Assembly: GCF_964019385.1 (NCBI RefSeq)
Contig: NC_088647.1
Coordinates: forward strand, 1,713,985 to 1,777,984
Direction: 5' to 3'
DNA from: Sycon ciliatum
Lineage: Eukaryota; Porifera; Calcarea; Leucosolenida; Sycettidae
DNA: 64,000 bases
The notes under the pieces are model-generated. The model searched no databases. It was not told the origin of the DNA and was given only the letters and a program-made list of their open reading frames with translations. Made by a program: the position numbers and the translations under genes. This document shows positions 33,778 through 45,707 of the stretch, piece by piece (position 1 is the first letter of the stretch; the number at the start of each line of letters is the position of its first letter).

Positions 33778-36700
33778 TAGTTGCCTTAAATGACATCAAT
33801 GACATCAACTGCATAACCTTCATAAACTTTCCCCCGATCAAGCGGATGTTTATAAAACTATGTTACATACCTCATTTCGACTAGATTAACACCACACCAG
33901 TCACATTTTACAAACATTTTCCTTACCACCCGGCTGCTAATGTTCCCATGCTTAACCCTGTCAAAATGGCTATCTTGAACAGATTCCTGTCCAGATCTGG
34001 CATGGAATGTGTGAAAACGTTACACGGTGGGTAATACCGTACTCAAAACTTGCTCCCATCAGCCAGCAAACGGAGAACCAATTTACTGCGTCAATAGTGC
34101 TTACAATATTATTCCCTCTCGGAAATGACCACCACTAGAAGTTGAAATAACTCCGCAGGAAAGACATCTGCCAGATGCAAACACAAAGTACAGTGAAAAG
34201 TACATCAACTTGACATGGTATGATTTCCGTAGTATAAGTCATACTAGACCGTATTTGTCGGAGAATAGTGCGCACTTTAGATGCACTATTTAATCCTCCA
34301 AACCACAGTTTTCAAAGCGAATACGAAAATGCATACACTTAAATAGAAGTAGTGTTATACATCAAACTATTGCGGTAATGCTTTTATATTTCAAGCAAAG
34401 TACAGCTCATCTTTTCTAACAACATGTCATTATTTAAGCTCAAAAGGCCATGTGTTGCTTCAGATATGCCTACTGCATGGTAAGACTAAAGACTATTTCA
34501 GGCACAATATCATCATTAGCAACCGTTATACACGGATACACCTCCATACTCATTACTCACTCTTCTTTCGAAGCATACATTCTCAATGATCAAAACAAAA
34601 AGTAAGTAGCTCAGAACTGGACAATTCACATCGCAATGGCTGCTAACTAAGGCCATCGGATATACTGAATCGCCTAGTCAACAACTAAAATTTAACATCC
34701 GGTTCTGAACAGAGAGGAAAGCTTTTGCGGAAGGACACAAAGCTTGTTGATCAGTGACAGCCAATATGGCTACAGTTTTGCAGAATTTATGCATCAGACC
34801 AACATGGAAATAGTATTGGTTCTGTTCTGGATTGCATGGCTACCAATCTTTCCTAATTTTGAAGTACATTTTGTCTAAAACCTTTTCTCAATACATGCGT
34901 CAGAACAGATAGCCATATCATCACAGGACAGCACAACACATGGCTATCCTGAATACCTATAGCCACCTCTATTCATCATATGCATGCAAGACCCAACAGC
35001 ACTGATCTTCAACAAAATAAGACAGTGGTGCACTTGCCTTGTAATATCTTCTGAATGGTCTCGTTTTACTGATGCTGGAGACATGTTGAATTGTACCTGT
35101 GCAGGAAATAATGGAAAAATCGAAAACGCAAAGGCCAACTTATCAAAACTCATATTCATTATGCACCATATTTGGGTGAATGCTGCTCCTTGCTCATGAC
35201 CCAGGCCAGCAATCATACCACGGACTAGTTTAGAAATTGCAACTCCTAGATGTCCTGGTTTCCTAGCCATGCTCACAGTTTGAGCCAAAAACACACTCTT
35301 TGCAGACTGGAAACCCACATGCAACACCACATAGAGCAACAGAGAGCAGACAACTGGCCAACTAGTGTTTTCCTTCGATTTAATCACGTGTTTTCACCAG
35401 TATTTCCACAATAGTAATTTGTAAATTGTAGTATTTTGAAGGAGCCAAACCTCATTTGTCTACTACACATATAGCATACATAATGTAAATCGCCCGAAAT
35501 CCGCCCAAAATCCGCCCAAAATCCGCGCTTTTTTTAGAACCAGCGAGTTTGCAAAGACATGTACAATCGTTCGCAAAGCATTGGGGCCACCTCCATCATA
35601 CCCATGGTTGAAGTTTGATTTCACGCTGGTTAATATTCGCGTTATGCTCTTCTCACGAAAATAGGGAACATTTATCTGCTGTGAATATTAGGCAGCTTAA
35701 AGTGGACAATAGTCAGTTCAGGAATTGTGCAACAGAAGGCTGTTAGTGATCCCAATCAGATTTTAGATTGAATAATTCGCATAACACGAGGAATCCCGTT
35801 CTCATACAAACAAGTATTTGGTTGTACTTATTTATGAAACTGACGTTCTTAACTTAACTGCGGTTCAATTTAAAATAGCACTAAATTTTTCGGGCCTGGC
35901 CCATCATTAGGGTACTTACTAGAACCAAAAAATGACCAAGAATGGCAGCATGGCAATAGGGCTGCATTGCTATAAGGCTGCATGCTTCAGACCTGGCACT
36001 GCAAAGAGCAGGCCGTGGCCAGACCCCATGCACCAGTCCAGTCTTGTGCCAGTGTGAGGGACCCAGCAGTGTCATCATCAGCAACAGCAGCCCACGCACG
36101 GTTCAATAGACAAATATTTGAAAACTGTCTTCTTCTCCAACTGACAACCGCTCTATTCGGGCAGCTGCTATTCATAGCAACTGATAGTTTGTCAGTTGAC
36201 TGACTATCCCCCTTTTTTCCGACTATGACAAAAAAAATTAAAATGATTCTCATTTCTTCATTCATTCCTTCATTCATTTATTGCGCTCTTGGCCAATCCA
36301 AACTCTGCACTCACGTCAAAAACACCACAGCGAGGACAATTCCGATAATATTATATAGATTGATATTGAAAATGTATTGGAGTCCATAATGGCCCGGTCG
36401 TCGCTACTTCTTCTCAAAATGATTCTTGTTGTATGAAGTCTCAACTGAAAGTAGTCATCAATTTTACACCGTGCCTCATGCTCCTTTCTTCTTTCTGTTT
36501 ATCTTCCCACATCTTCATTCCATTCAGCCATTGTCAATCTTTACACGTACACTCCATAGTACCCATCACCAATCAGAGCGGTTCCCTGCCCGCATTTTGT
36601 CTCAATGCAGAATTGAACCTCTCACATGGTATGTGTACCACAACATCATCCGGTGTATCAAAAGTCAAAATACACTCTTACAAGTGTGTGTACAATGCTG

Positions 36701-37156
36701 GTCTACGAATGCATCAGATCAATCACCGGAAACAAACCTGGCTGATGTCCTCACAGAGTGTGATGAGATCATAGCTTGTAATCTACAGGTGATGATGTCA
36801 TCATATGCACACATTACTTGGGATACTGCTAAACATGCCAATATGATTTTTTATCTAGACCGGCTCGTGTCGTACACTTAAACAAAATCCGCTAGTTCCC
36901 TTCAATGACATCAATGACATCAACTGCATAACCTTCATAAAATTTCCCCGATCAAGCGGATGTATTTAATGGTGGTTTAGCGTGTGCGCTAAGCCCTGTT
37001 AACGAACGTGGAACATCTACCACTCATACTTAGTCTGATGATCATGCATCTCATTATGTCATTGCTATACATGCGCATGCGCAGCGCGCGCCACTCTCCC
37101 ACGCGTGCTTTCCAAATCTTGCTTTAGAGAGAGAGAAAGAGAAAAGAGAGACTCCT

Positions 37157-38869
37157 TTGTCACTTTTGCCTTCTGACGACTTGACTGTTCACTGGTTTGT
37201 CCGTCAGTTGTCAATTACCCGTCCTGCATACGGGCCCATGTCTGTCTGTCATGCCGCGGCAAACACCCAAAGAAGACTTGCACCCGAGCGGCCTCTCAGT
37301 CTTCCCAGTGACGTCGTCACTCCAGTCAACGTGCCTCGGCTAACTGCACTACTAGCTGCTCACCCTGATGCCCTGTTTCGCATGTGTAACGGTTTCTCGA
37401 TTGGTCACACCACTCCTCTGGTATCATGCATTTAATCTGTCAATCATCCATCTAGTCTCTGCAATAAACAATTTGTCACCCTGTACCTACAGTCTTGTTG
37501 CGATGCTGGGGAAACAGCTGGTCCGTTTGCTGAGCCGCCATATCAGCTGTTTCAAACCTCGGGTTTGGGCCTGATCCCAAAATCCAATGGCGAATTTCGC
37601 CTCATCCATGACCTATCCTCCTCCACTGGCTGCAGTGTCAATGATGGTATTTCCCGGGAGTCATTCAGCTTGGAGTATGACACTGTCGATTCGGCTATCT
37701 CCTATATCATGAAGTTAGGCCGTGGTTGCTACCGGACCAAAGTGGACATTCGAAACGCTTTCCGATTATGCCCTGTTGCCCCCTCTGACTGGCACTTGTT
37801 GGGTATCTCTTGGGATGGTCGTTACTATTTCGAAAAAGTCCTCCCGTTCGGCCTTCGGTCAGCTCCGTACATATTTGACAAGTTTGCATCTGCCCTTCAT
37901 TGGGTTCTGGAGGACACATGCCGCCTTCCCCATCTCATTCATTATCTGGATGACTTCCTGAATGTATCGCCTCCCAGTCCTCCTCTTGCCCAGCACCAGA
38001 AGTCACTACTGCTCGACCTGTTTGCATATTTACAGGTCCCAGTTGCACCTGAGAAGGTTGATGGCCCCTCTACCGTTCTCACCTTCCTGGGCTTAGAGCC
38101 GGACACAATGGCTCTGGAGATGCGCCTTCCACCCTCAAAGCTGACTAAGCTATCTACCACTGTGTCGGCCCTCGTCCAATCCGGCCGGGTTCAGAAACGC
38201 GACCTCGCCTCCGTATTGGGCAAACTCTCGTTCGCGTCCAGAGCTGTACCCGCTGGTCGCACATTCCTGAGACGCCTGTACGACCTGGACAGAGCAACTT
38301 GATCAACACCATTGCACCAATGGCTACGCATTTCGGCATCGGCAATGGCAGACTTGTTGTGGTGGGCAGAGGCCCTGACCATATGGAATGGGAAGTCATT
38401 CTTCCTGGTGGATGAGTGGACGCCAGCCCCCGACATGCAACTACAGACTGATGCCAGCGGCACTCACGGTTATGGTGCCTTCTACAACGGCCGGTGGCTG
38501 AGAGGAGAGTGGACAGGCCAGAACGAGAACGAGAACATTGAGTTCAAAGAAATGTATGCTATCATAGTTGCCTGCGCGACCTGGGGTTCGGAGTGGAGCA
38601 GGTGACGCATTCAGTTTCAGTGTGATAACAAGGCCGTGGCGGACTGTATACGCTCCGGTACCTGCCGTTCACCGCCAGTCATGACACTTATCCGGGCATT
38701 GTATCTGCTGTGTATTGAGCATGACTTCTTGGTGTCAGCTGTCCACATTCCTGGTGTCACTAACACTGTCGCCGATGCATTGTCTCGCAATTTGCTGCAG
38801 GTATTCAGGCACCAGGCCCCGGAAGCAGCAGCCGAGTCAGATGAGCCAGTCTTGCCAACTCTCCGTTGA
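37157..38869 (+). pseudogene. Reverse transcriptase-RNase H of the DIRS-like element (three in-frame stops)
   Basis: All pieces lie in one frame, with stops at 37433-37435 (TAA), 38300-38302 (TGA) and 38603-38605 (TGA). The region upstream of the RT contains VNVPRLTALLAAHPDALF and AGPFAEPPYQLFQTSGLGLIP, typical of DIRS-type RTs. RT motifs: SNGEFRLIHDLSS, CYRTKVDIRNAFR (motif A), VLPFGLRSAPYIF (motif B) and HYLDDFLN (YLDD catalytic box) at ~37940. RNase H follows from ~38430 (QTDASG, EFKEMYAI, CDNKAV, NTVADALSR). The frame should convert the genomic RNA to circular DNA; here it cannot be made whole. Both TGA stops may be decayed CGA codons, which fits CpG loss. Confidence 0.8.
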
Positions 38870-39798
38870 CAGACTCCGTGCTACAGCTAGCAGCACTGGC
38901 AATAGCACCATCCTCCCGCCGGACGTATTCTACCGCCGAGACCCGCTACTTCCAGTTCTGCCAAGTGCATGCCTGCAACCCATTGCCGGGAGACGACTTT
39001 ACTTTGTGCTATTTTGCTGCCGAGTTGTTCAGGACTCTTCAGCCTCGATCTGTCCGTGTCTACATGTCGGCAATCCGCAACCTTCAAGTGGAACTTGGCT
39101 TTGCTTACCCGTCGGGCCCAACAACTCTCCTCGCTAGGGTCCTGCGGGGCATCGACAGGTCGTCATCGACACAGCGTCATCGTCTGCCGATAACCACTCC
39201 ACTTCTCAGGGAGATCTGCCGGCATGTTGCCGTTCCACGCATGCGGCACCCTCACGACAAGGCCATGCTAAGGGCAGCTTTTTCCTTGGCGTTTCATGGG
39301 TTCTTCCGTTGTGGAGAACTGACTGCTGGCCTGAGGCGATGTGATGTGACGATCAGTACTGACCAGCGGTCGTTATCGGTAAACGTGCGCTCATCTAAGA
39401 CGGACCCCGACAGCACGGGCCACACAGTATTGGTTGGAGCCAGCACGGACACACCGATCTACCCAGTGCAGGCCATGGCAAACTACCTGGCGTTTCGCCC
39501 CGGCGGCGACCATCTGTTCACTTATGCTAATGGCCAGCCGCTTACAAAAAATGCAGTGTCCTCTGAACTGCGCAACCTGCTGCCACTCTGTGGGGTCACG
39601 GACCCGAGTGCTTATGCCAGTCACTCTTTCCGGATTGGCGCCGCAACATCAGCGGCCATGGCAGGTGTCCCCGAACACATCATCCGTATCATGGGTAGAT
39701 GGCGCAGTGATGCGGTCCACCGCTACATCCGGGCTGCTACAGCTGACACCCTGCGAGTGTCACGTCAATTAGCTGCAGTTCAAAGTCATCAATGGTAG
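38866..39798 (+). CDS. Tyrosine recombinase of the DIRS-like element (open frame)
   Basis: A 310-codon frame overlaps the end of the RNase H frame by 4 bp in a different frame. It has no ATG near its beginning (first codon of the open part is TTG; a TGA lies at 38842), so it is probably translated by frameshift or as a fusion. Family hallmarks are present: an N-terminal SAM-like core-binding part (~1-110), then the catalytic domain with Arg148 (FFRCGEL), Lys178 (SSKTDP), His253-x-x-Arg256 (SHSFRIGAAT), Trp279 (GRWRSDAV) and nucleophile Tyr287 (HRYIRA). Its role would be insertion of circular cDNA. No stop or missing catalytic residue was seen, in contrast to the upstream RT frame. Confidence 0.85.
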   Translation: MTDSVLQLAALAIAPSSRRTYSTAETRYFQFCQVHACNPLPGDDFTLCYFAAELFRTLQPRSVRVYMSAIRNLQVELGFAYPSGPTTLLARVLRGIDRSSSTQRHRLPITTPLLREICRHVAVPRMRHPHDKAMLRAAFSLAFHGFFRCGELTAGLRRCDVTISTDQRSLSVNVRSSKTDPDSTGHTVLVGASTDTPIYPVQAMANYLAFRPGGDHLFTYANGQPLTKNAVSSELRNLLPLCGVTDPSAYASHSFRIGAATSAAMAGVPEHIIRIMGRWRSDAVHRYIRAATADTLRVSRQLAAVQSHQW

Positions 39799-39965
39799 CT
39801 GCGGGTTAGTGACCACATCGTGCCTGAACTGCTTAGCTTTAGCTTTACATTGCTGCTGTCAGTACAGCACAATACACCAATCGTATTTCATTATTACTCT
39901 CATGCTATATTTGGGATATTGGGAACGGTCAGTCTATCTCCGCAGCTGGCTCATTTCAATCACTA

Positions 39966-40140
39966 CCGGTCGCAGCTCCTGCCCACGGCAGGCCGACCGT
40001 CTCTCGTTCACACTCTGTGTGCTCCAGGTCACAGCTCCTGCGCAGAGCAGGCCGACCTGTCTGTCTCTCTCTCTCTCACACACACTATGTGTGCACCGGG
40101 TCACAGCACCTGCGCAGAGCAGGCCGACCTGTCTTTCTCA
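39966..40140 (+). repeat. Three ~60-71-bp direct repeats at the 3' end of the DIRS-like element
   Basis: Copies of GGTCACAGCTCCTGCGCAGA...GCAGGCCGACCTGTCT begin near 39966, 40026 and 40097, separated by CT- and CA-rich spacers. YR retroelements carry terminal or split repeats needed for circle formation; these may be part of such a region, although the left end (36964 on) lacks a clear match. Confidence 0.6.
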
Positions 40141-40716
40141 TGCACGCCAGCTGCTCCGCCCAATATCCCTGATATGCCAACCAGAAAACAATGTGTTCCG
40201 AGTCGGGTGCATGCCTGTATGTGGAGAGTGCGTTAAAACTATGTTACACACCTCATTTCGACTAGAACACCACACCAGTCACATTTTACAAACATTTCAC
40301 TTTCCACCCGGCAGCTATTGTTCCCATGCTGAAACCTGTCGAAATGGCTATGTTGAACAGATCCCTGCCCAGATCTGGCATGGAATGTGGGAAAACGTTA
40401 CACGGTGGGTAATACCGTACTCAAAATTTGCTCTCATCAACCAGCAAACGGAGAACCAATTTACTGCGTCAATAGTGCTTACAATATTATTCCCTCTCGG
40501 AAATGACCACCACTAGAAGTTGAAATAACTCCGCAGGAAAGACATCTGCCAGATGCAAACACAAAGTACAGTGAAAAGTACATCAACTTGACATGGTATG
40601 ATTTCCGTAGTATAAGTCATACTAGACCGTATTTGTCGGAGAATAGTGCGCACTTTAGATGCACTATTTGAGCCTTAACCACAGGTTTCAAAGCCACAAA
40701 GAAACTGCATTCATAG

Positions 40717-41570
40717 TAGGGGTGAAACGAACGAACGAAAGTTCGAATATTCGTTCGAAAAATTTGAAAACGAACGAACGAACTCGCAAGATTGATAAAC
40801 GAACACAGCAAGCAAGCATAAAGATCGCTTGTGACTAGATCACGAAGGAGCCGCGGAGGTTGGGAGATCGTGAGCTTGCAAGCTGATCGATTGTGTTTGC
40901 CTTGATGATCACTTGAAGTTGAAGCAAGTTGAAGGAGTTGAGTGTCGCGTCGGGACAAAGTTTCTTGAAATATTTCTGTGTGTCCGTTTGAGTTAGATTT
41001 GTACTCGTAGTGAAAGGATTCGAGTCGCTTGTGACATCTGTTCCTGAAAGCAAACGTGCACTCGTTGCAATCATGTCAAAACATTCGAGCCTTTCATCGC
41101 GATCCGGAGTTGGAGCGGAATTTGATAAAGTGGTCGGGAAAGACGAAGTCATTTTCTCAATTTCAAAAAGGTTCTATCACACAGCAGAGCGACGACAAGC
41201 AATCTTCGTACCCACGTCAAGAAGTACCGTTCTCCTGCTCTGACGACCTGAGCTAGCGATGAGAAGAAAACTCTCGTCCGGACGATGGTGATGGACTTTG
41301 CAGCTACCTGCAAAACCCTGTGATTCAGCTCAGGCGGACGCGATAAAAAAATATTTCTGTTCTGGCAGTGTATCGTACACCGTCTGAACTGTGGCCAGCC
41401 AAGTACAGAGAACGCCAGTACTGACAGACTGTAATAAAATAATAATAAATTAACTATGGTCTTCAAAAAAAATTCATCCATGAAATACATAATGGAGAAT
41501 GTTCGTTCGAGTTCGTTCGTTAGTGTGAGAGTTCGTTCGTATTCAAAATTCGATGTTCGTTTCACCCCTA
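40717..41570. mobile_element. hAT-like element, 854 bp, 8-bp TSD
   Basis: Ends TAGGGGTGAAACGAACGAAC and (reversed) TAGGGGTGAAACGAACATCG, the TAGGGGTG-type terminus common in hAT elements. ATTCATAG is duplicated on both sides (40709-40716, 41571-41578). Subterminal GTTCGTTCG repeats are abundant. Interior frames (minus strand 40835-41152 and 41149-41565) do not show a hAT dimerisation domain, so it is non-autonomous or decayed. Confidence 0.85.
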
Positions 41571-42086
41571 ATTCATAGCAGTAGTGTTATCCATCAAACT
41601 GTTGCGATGATGCTTATATATTTCAAGCAAAGTTCAGATACACAGCTCATCTTTTCCAACAACATGTCATTATTAAAGCTCAATAGGACCTGTGTTGCTT
41701 CAGATATGCCTACTGTATGGAAAGACTACAGACTACTTCAGGCACAATAATCATCAATAGCAACCGTCATAAACGTATACACCTCCGTACTCATCACTCA
41801 CTCTTCTTTCAATGCATACATTCTCAATGATCAAAACAAAAAGTAAAGTCGCTCAGAACTGGACAATTCACATCTCAATGGCTGTTAACTAAGGCCATCA
41901 GAAATACTGAATCACCTAGCTAGCAATTCAATGCAATGGCAACCATCCAGCTGTGAACAGAGAGGAACGCTTTTGCGGAAGGACACAAAAGCTTGTTGAT
42001 CAGTGACAGCCAATAAGGCTAGAGTTTTGCAGAATTTACGCATCTGACCAAAAATGGAATGAATTTCATTTCGTCTTGTTTGCATA

Positions 42087-42358
42087 CAGTAGTGACGCAC
42101 ATAAGGCCCATGCGCTTATGAGTGAGTTTTTGCGTATTTGCTAATTATTGCGGGTTGTTTTGTTGTTTTGCGCCTGAGTTGCTAGTGTACCGGTCCCTTG
42201 CATAAGTATGCACATAGTTTAGTACTGCATTGCACATTGAACTATGTGAACATGGTGTTTTTGTGGTGTCTGTGTGTCGCAGGATGTACTGCGCTTATTT
42301 CTGAGGGTGCGCTTATGCCCGGGCATAGGCACATGTGCTTATATGCGCGTCACTACGG
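42087..42358. mobile_element. CCGTAGTGACGC-family MITE (copy 4, internally deleted)
   Basis: CAGTAGTGACGCACATAAG ... GCGTCACTACGG with TA at both sides (42085-42086, 42359-42360). About 40 bp shorter than copy 1. Confidence 0.7.
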
Positions 42359-42775
42359 TAGCCGCCAATCTTCCCTAATTTTGTCCTACATTCTGTTTAC
42401 ACAACCTTTTCCCAATACATGCGTCAGAACAGATAGCCATATCATCACAGGACAGCACAACACATGGCTATCCTGAATACCTATAGCCACCTTTATTCAT
42501 CATAAGCATGCAAGACCCAACAGCACTGATCTTCAATTAAATAATGCTGAGGTGCACTTGCCTTGTAATATCTTCTGAATGGTCTCGTGTTACTGATGCT
42601 GGAGACATGTTTGTACCTGTGCATAAAGTAATGGAAAAATCGAAAAGCAGGGTCTCAAAAATGATATTCCTTTTGCACCTTTTTTGGGTGATTTTGGCCG
42701 CTGAGATGGCTGCTGCTTGTTGATGACCCAGGCCAACAATCGTACCACGGACAAGTGTAAAAATTACATCTCCCA

Positions 42776-43337
42776 GCATATTCATTATGCACTGTGAAAT
42801 ATGCGATGTAACTAAGGTTCTAAGGGGCTGCAGTGAAAAAGGAATCCCGTGTTACCTCTATACAAGCGCAGTCTCTGGTAGAAGCTCTGTCTAATTTATA
42901 AGCGCACTCCAAGAGGGCTTCGAAGATATGCACGCGCAGTCTCCAACATAAGCGCAGGGCTTGTAATGGAGAACCGTATGGATCATGTCCATGCAGGTTT
43001 GATGTCACACAGTATCACATAAACACAATCAGTCATGCTGTTGTAGGACTGTGATACTCGAGATAGTCTATACAGACTCAGTGTACCAGAAAGCAAAATA
43101 CTTCAGTCCCGGTACCTGCTGGGAAATTTCTGCTACGTTTATAATGAAAAATAATAGGCAATGTACATGCACCAGGTGGTTGAAAAATTATACTTCGAAG
43201 TAAGCTCAGTCTCTAGTAGAAGCCCAACCTCCAATATAAGCCCGTTGTCCGGACTGGTTGAAAAGATACAAGCGCTGGGCTTATAATGGAGAAAATACGG
43301 TAAAGCAATAGACATTGAGCAAAAGTGAAGTTCGCTA
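42776..43337. other. Non-array interval with two degenerate TATAAGC-type MITE remnants
   Basis: Two stretches (about 42843-42974 and 43190-43303) share CAGTCTCTRGTAGAAGC and end in GGGCTTRTAATGGAGAA followed by a TACGG-like terminus. They look like decayed copies of a MITE family with CCGTATTTTCTCCATTATAAGCC ends (first 20 bases CCGTATTTTCTCCATTATAA). No coding sequence is seen. Confidence 0.4.
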
Positions 43338-43451
43338 GATTCACCTGTGAGTGAAACAAAGGAGAATGTGAACATTGAGAATTCGTGTTCTGCTCCGGTA
43401 CATCCACACACAGAACATTACACTTGGGCGAAGCTGCCTTGCAAGACGGCC
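43338..43451 (+). repeat. 114-bp direct repeat, left copy
   Basis: GATTCACCTGTGAGTGAAAC ... CTTGCAAGACGGCC is repeated at 44791-44904 with about ten differences, on either side of 1.34 kb of otherwise unique sequence. Confidence 0.85.
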
Positions 43452-44790
43452 AACAGTAGGGATTGCAGGATAAAATTCAAATTCATAATTCAAGCTAGCT
43501 TGTTCTTGGACAATGTCACCCAGGTAATAAGAAATCCAATGGTACCACTTTTAACCAAATCGGTCCAGGCATTCTAAAGTTATAGCCATTTATGTACGGC
43601 GAAATGGGTGTATTTTTCTCTGGCGATCAAATGGGAAATCGGCTCAAAACATGGTCAAACTACTGCATAGCCACCACCTAGCTACATACATTTTCACACG
43701 AATCAGATGAAATTAATTATTTGGTTCACAGCCGGCCTCTTATCCTTGCCTTGAGCGGATGGCATATGCACGCTTCGATTTGGCGAACCTACCCCTCTTC
43801 TTCACACAGCTTTGTGACAAGGACGTCAAGTCACCAGATCGGCTTTGGCCATTGCCGACACGGACGGCAAGTCACCAACACGCCGATGTTACGGATGCCG
43901 TCTTTCGTGGAGCTTGCGATTCCAGTAACTAAGTTGCGAACGACATCCAGAAGACGCTGTCGATGGGAGCTGGGATCAGGCTGATCATGGTGAGAGATAC
44001 TGCATCAGCTCCGACACCAACCAGTTCGATCGGTAATGACGGCAGCTCACTGTTCTCCGCCAGTGCACGAGTCGTAAATCCAAGCCGCCGCCTGTTCTCC
44101 TTGTTCCTCGCAAACAGGAGATAGTACAGAATCGTGTACTACGTCGTGCTCACTAGGCACAGCGAAATCCTGGTGTTCGTGCTGCTTGATACTCGCGCGA
44201 TCAGCTGCCTGCGCTGGGGGTAACACCTAGTTCCTAACGTACATCTACTCTTCTTCTTCGCACTTGAAAAAATCGCCATGTCGGAGGTGCTTTTAGTCCT
44301 ACTTTTAGTCCTACTGCACACGTACACTGCGCCAGAAGTGTGCCAGAAGTTCCCAGAACGCAGGATTTTGTGTCCTTTTTACAAAAATTTCCCGCGGGAG
44401 GCCCCCCGGACCTCCCTCCAACACGGCCTTCGGCCGCACCAACCTTCGGCCGTACCACTTCCAAAACCCCTCCTACGCCCCTGAATAGAAAATAGATCTT
44501 TGGAACTTACCGGAGCCAACACTTGGCAGTGGTTATGTCAGCCAGAGTACAACCGGTGCTTGGAAAGTCGCTTATACAATAGTAGCTTTGCAGTACATTT
44601 GACCCCGCCGCTTGGTAGTGCAACAACTTACTAAGTAAGATAGCTGAGAATGGCAGCGTACTTGCCGTCGGAATCTAGAAAGTCTGTCACTCCCGTAGCC
44701 TAGGGGCTACAGCAAGGCAGTCACTCAGTCACTCAGCCAGGCCATCCAGAGCACGAGTCAAAGGTAGTTAGGCAAAAACGAAGGAAAGTG
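43452..44790. other. Interval between the 114-bp repeats, no gene recognised
   Basis: Holds no recognisable transposase, RT or host gene. The minus strand has coding-like stretches around 43860-44220 (for example an ALAENSELPSLPIEL segment), but they are broken by stops. A GC-rich piece at 44390-44480 has GCCTTCGGCCGCACC/CCTTCGGCCGTACC repeats. Confidence 0.4.
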
Positions 44791-44904
44791 GATTCACCTG
44801 TGAGAGAAACGAAGGAGAAAGCAAACATTGAGAATTCGTGTTCCGCTCCGGTACATCCACACACAGAACACTACACTTGGGAGAAACTACCTTGCAAGAC
44901 GGCC
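44791..44904 (+). repeat. 114-bp direct repeat, right copy
   Basis: GATTCACCTGTGAGAGAAAC ... CTTGCAAGACGGCC; partner of 43338-43451. Confidence 0.85.
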
Positions 44905-45442
44905 ACCATTCACAGCCCAGCAGATACAGTTTCGCAAGACGGAGTTATTTGGACTGTCGAACAGACTCACCAATGGCCACACACAAAGTAAAAAGTCAAA
45001 TACTGAACACTAACGCACTGCACTTACCACGAAATGTACACGCCATCTTCACAGAACTCTCAAGTCACCTCACAACAACAGAGGAAGCCGAGCGACTGAG
45101 CCGCTGAATTGTGAGACCAGCTGCGAACTGACGGCCCTGCAATGTCGAAACAGTAGAATAGTGTGTACGAGTTCCTCCTCGAGCGTCGCTTCCTGTCTAC
45201 CTCGAATGGATGCACAGCACTGGTGTCGAAGAGAAAGCAGGTACCGTAGTCGATAACACGGCCAGTAGACTGGTTCCCTTTCTGCCATTCCGTCTCCTTT
45301 TCTTCAACCGCCGAGCGTTAGTCGAAGTGTGAATACAAACTTCACCCGCGCTGCGCCACTTCACTAGGTCGGAGACGCAGTGCTAAACTTTGCAGTTGTG
45401 TAGACTGCGAACGAGCTGCGTTGTACAGTCAGTGTAATAATA
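44905..45442. other. Unassigned interval
   Basis: No repeat of the array, no recognised element ends and only short frames. Nothing that I can support as a gene. Confidence 0.4.
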
Positions 45443-45707
45443 CCTGGTTCACACTTACTTGGCCGATTTTCCGGCCGATGCTTCAACACCGATTCCGACA
45501 AGAAATCCACCGACTGTATCGGATGAGCTGTTGCGTAGCCGAGAATGCACTGACCGGTTGGCGGCGGCTAGCCAGGGTCAACGACATGAACGGCTTCGGT
45601 ATCAGACTGCCACCATAACACCTAAAACTAGTGCGACGAGAAAATCGCCGCAGATCTGTCGGAAACCATGTCGGCCGGAAAATCGGCCTAGAAAAATGTG
45701 AAACAGG
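45443..45707. mobile_element. 265-bp foldback/MITE with GGCCGATTTTCCGGCCGA ends
   Basis: The left end CCTGGTTCACACTTACTTGG and the reversed right end CCTGTTTCACATTTTTCTAG are inverted repeats that both continue into GGCCGATTTTCCGGCCGA. TSD is not clear. Non-coding. Confidence 0.6.

Larger units (their letters stand above)
26251..33878 (+). repeat. Array unit R6 (short type, rearranged)
   Basis: R6 has the E-end segment (26252-26618), then an inverted CAGTCCGTTTC element carrying a LINE (26621-28760), a truncated 705-bp element (28761-29362), A (29365 on), a 546-bp insert (29667-30212), a MITE (30484-30786), B (30860), C (31300-31690), D (31855-32180), E (32280-32708), a second CAGTCCGTTTC copy (32711-33777) and the start of the next unit. 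From about 31040 on it is nearly identical to R10. Confidence 0.7.
36964..40233 (+). mobile_element. DIRS-superfamily tyrosine-recombinase retrotransposon
   Basis: About 3.27 kb. Order on the plus strand: RT upstream region, RT, RNase H, tyrosine recombinase (YR), then a short tandem repeat (39966-40140). There is no integrase, no LTR and no obvious TSD, as expected for YR retroelements that integrate by site-specific recombination. Compared with the empty site GGATGTTTATAAAACTATG, only a few bases differ at the junctions. Lack of a methyltransferase domain argues against classical DIRS1; Ngaro or another DIRS group is possible. The RT-RNase H frame has three stops; the YR frame is open. Confidence 0.8.
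33879..40256 (+). repeat. Array unit R7 (short type, split by a DIRS-like element)
   Basis: E-end at 33880, A (34253), B (34910), C (35380-35740), D (35885-36210) and E (36480-36890). The unit is interrupted after GATCAAGCGGATGT (36963) by the tyrosine-recombinase retroelement and resumes at TAAAACTATGTTAC (40234). A ~12-bp motif CCGCCCAAAAT is repeated near 35494-35525. Confidence 0.7.
40257..42775 (+). repeat. Array unit R8 (short type, truncated at right)
   Basis: E-end at 40258, A (40629), B (42430), then only the beginning of C; homology ends near 42775 (CATCTCCCA). Inserts: hAT-like element 40717-41570 and MITE 42087-42358. The next 11 kb is unrelated to the array. Confidence 0.7.

Noticed and set aside
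38300-38605. Two in-frame TGA codons in the RT-RNase H frame as possible recoded sense codons
   Set aside because: A TAA also interrupts the same frame (37433) and the YR and Penelope frames use TGA as a normal end; CGA-to-TGA decay is simpler.
43860-44330. Minus-strand coding-like stretch as a host exon
   Set aside because: Several stops and frame changes, no recognised domain and no splice-site pattern that I could defend.
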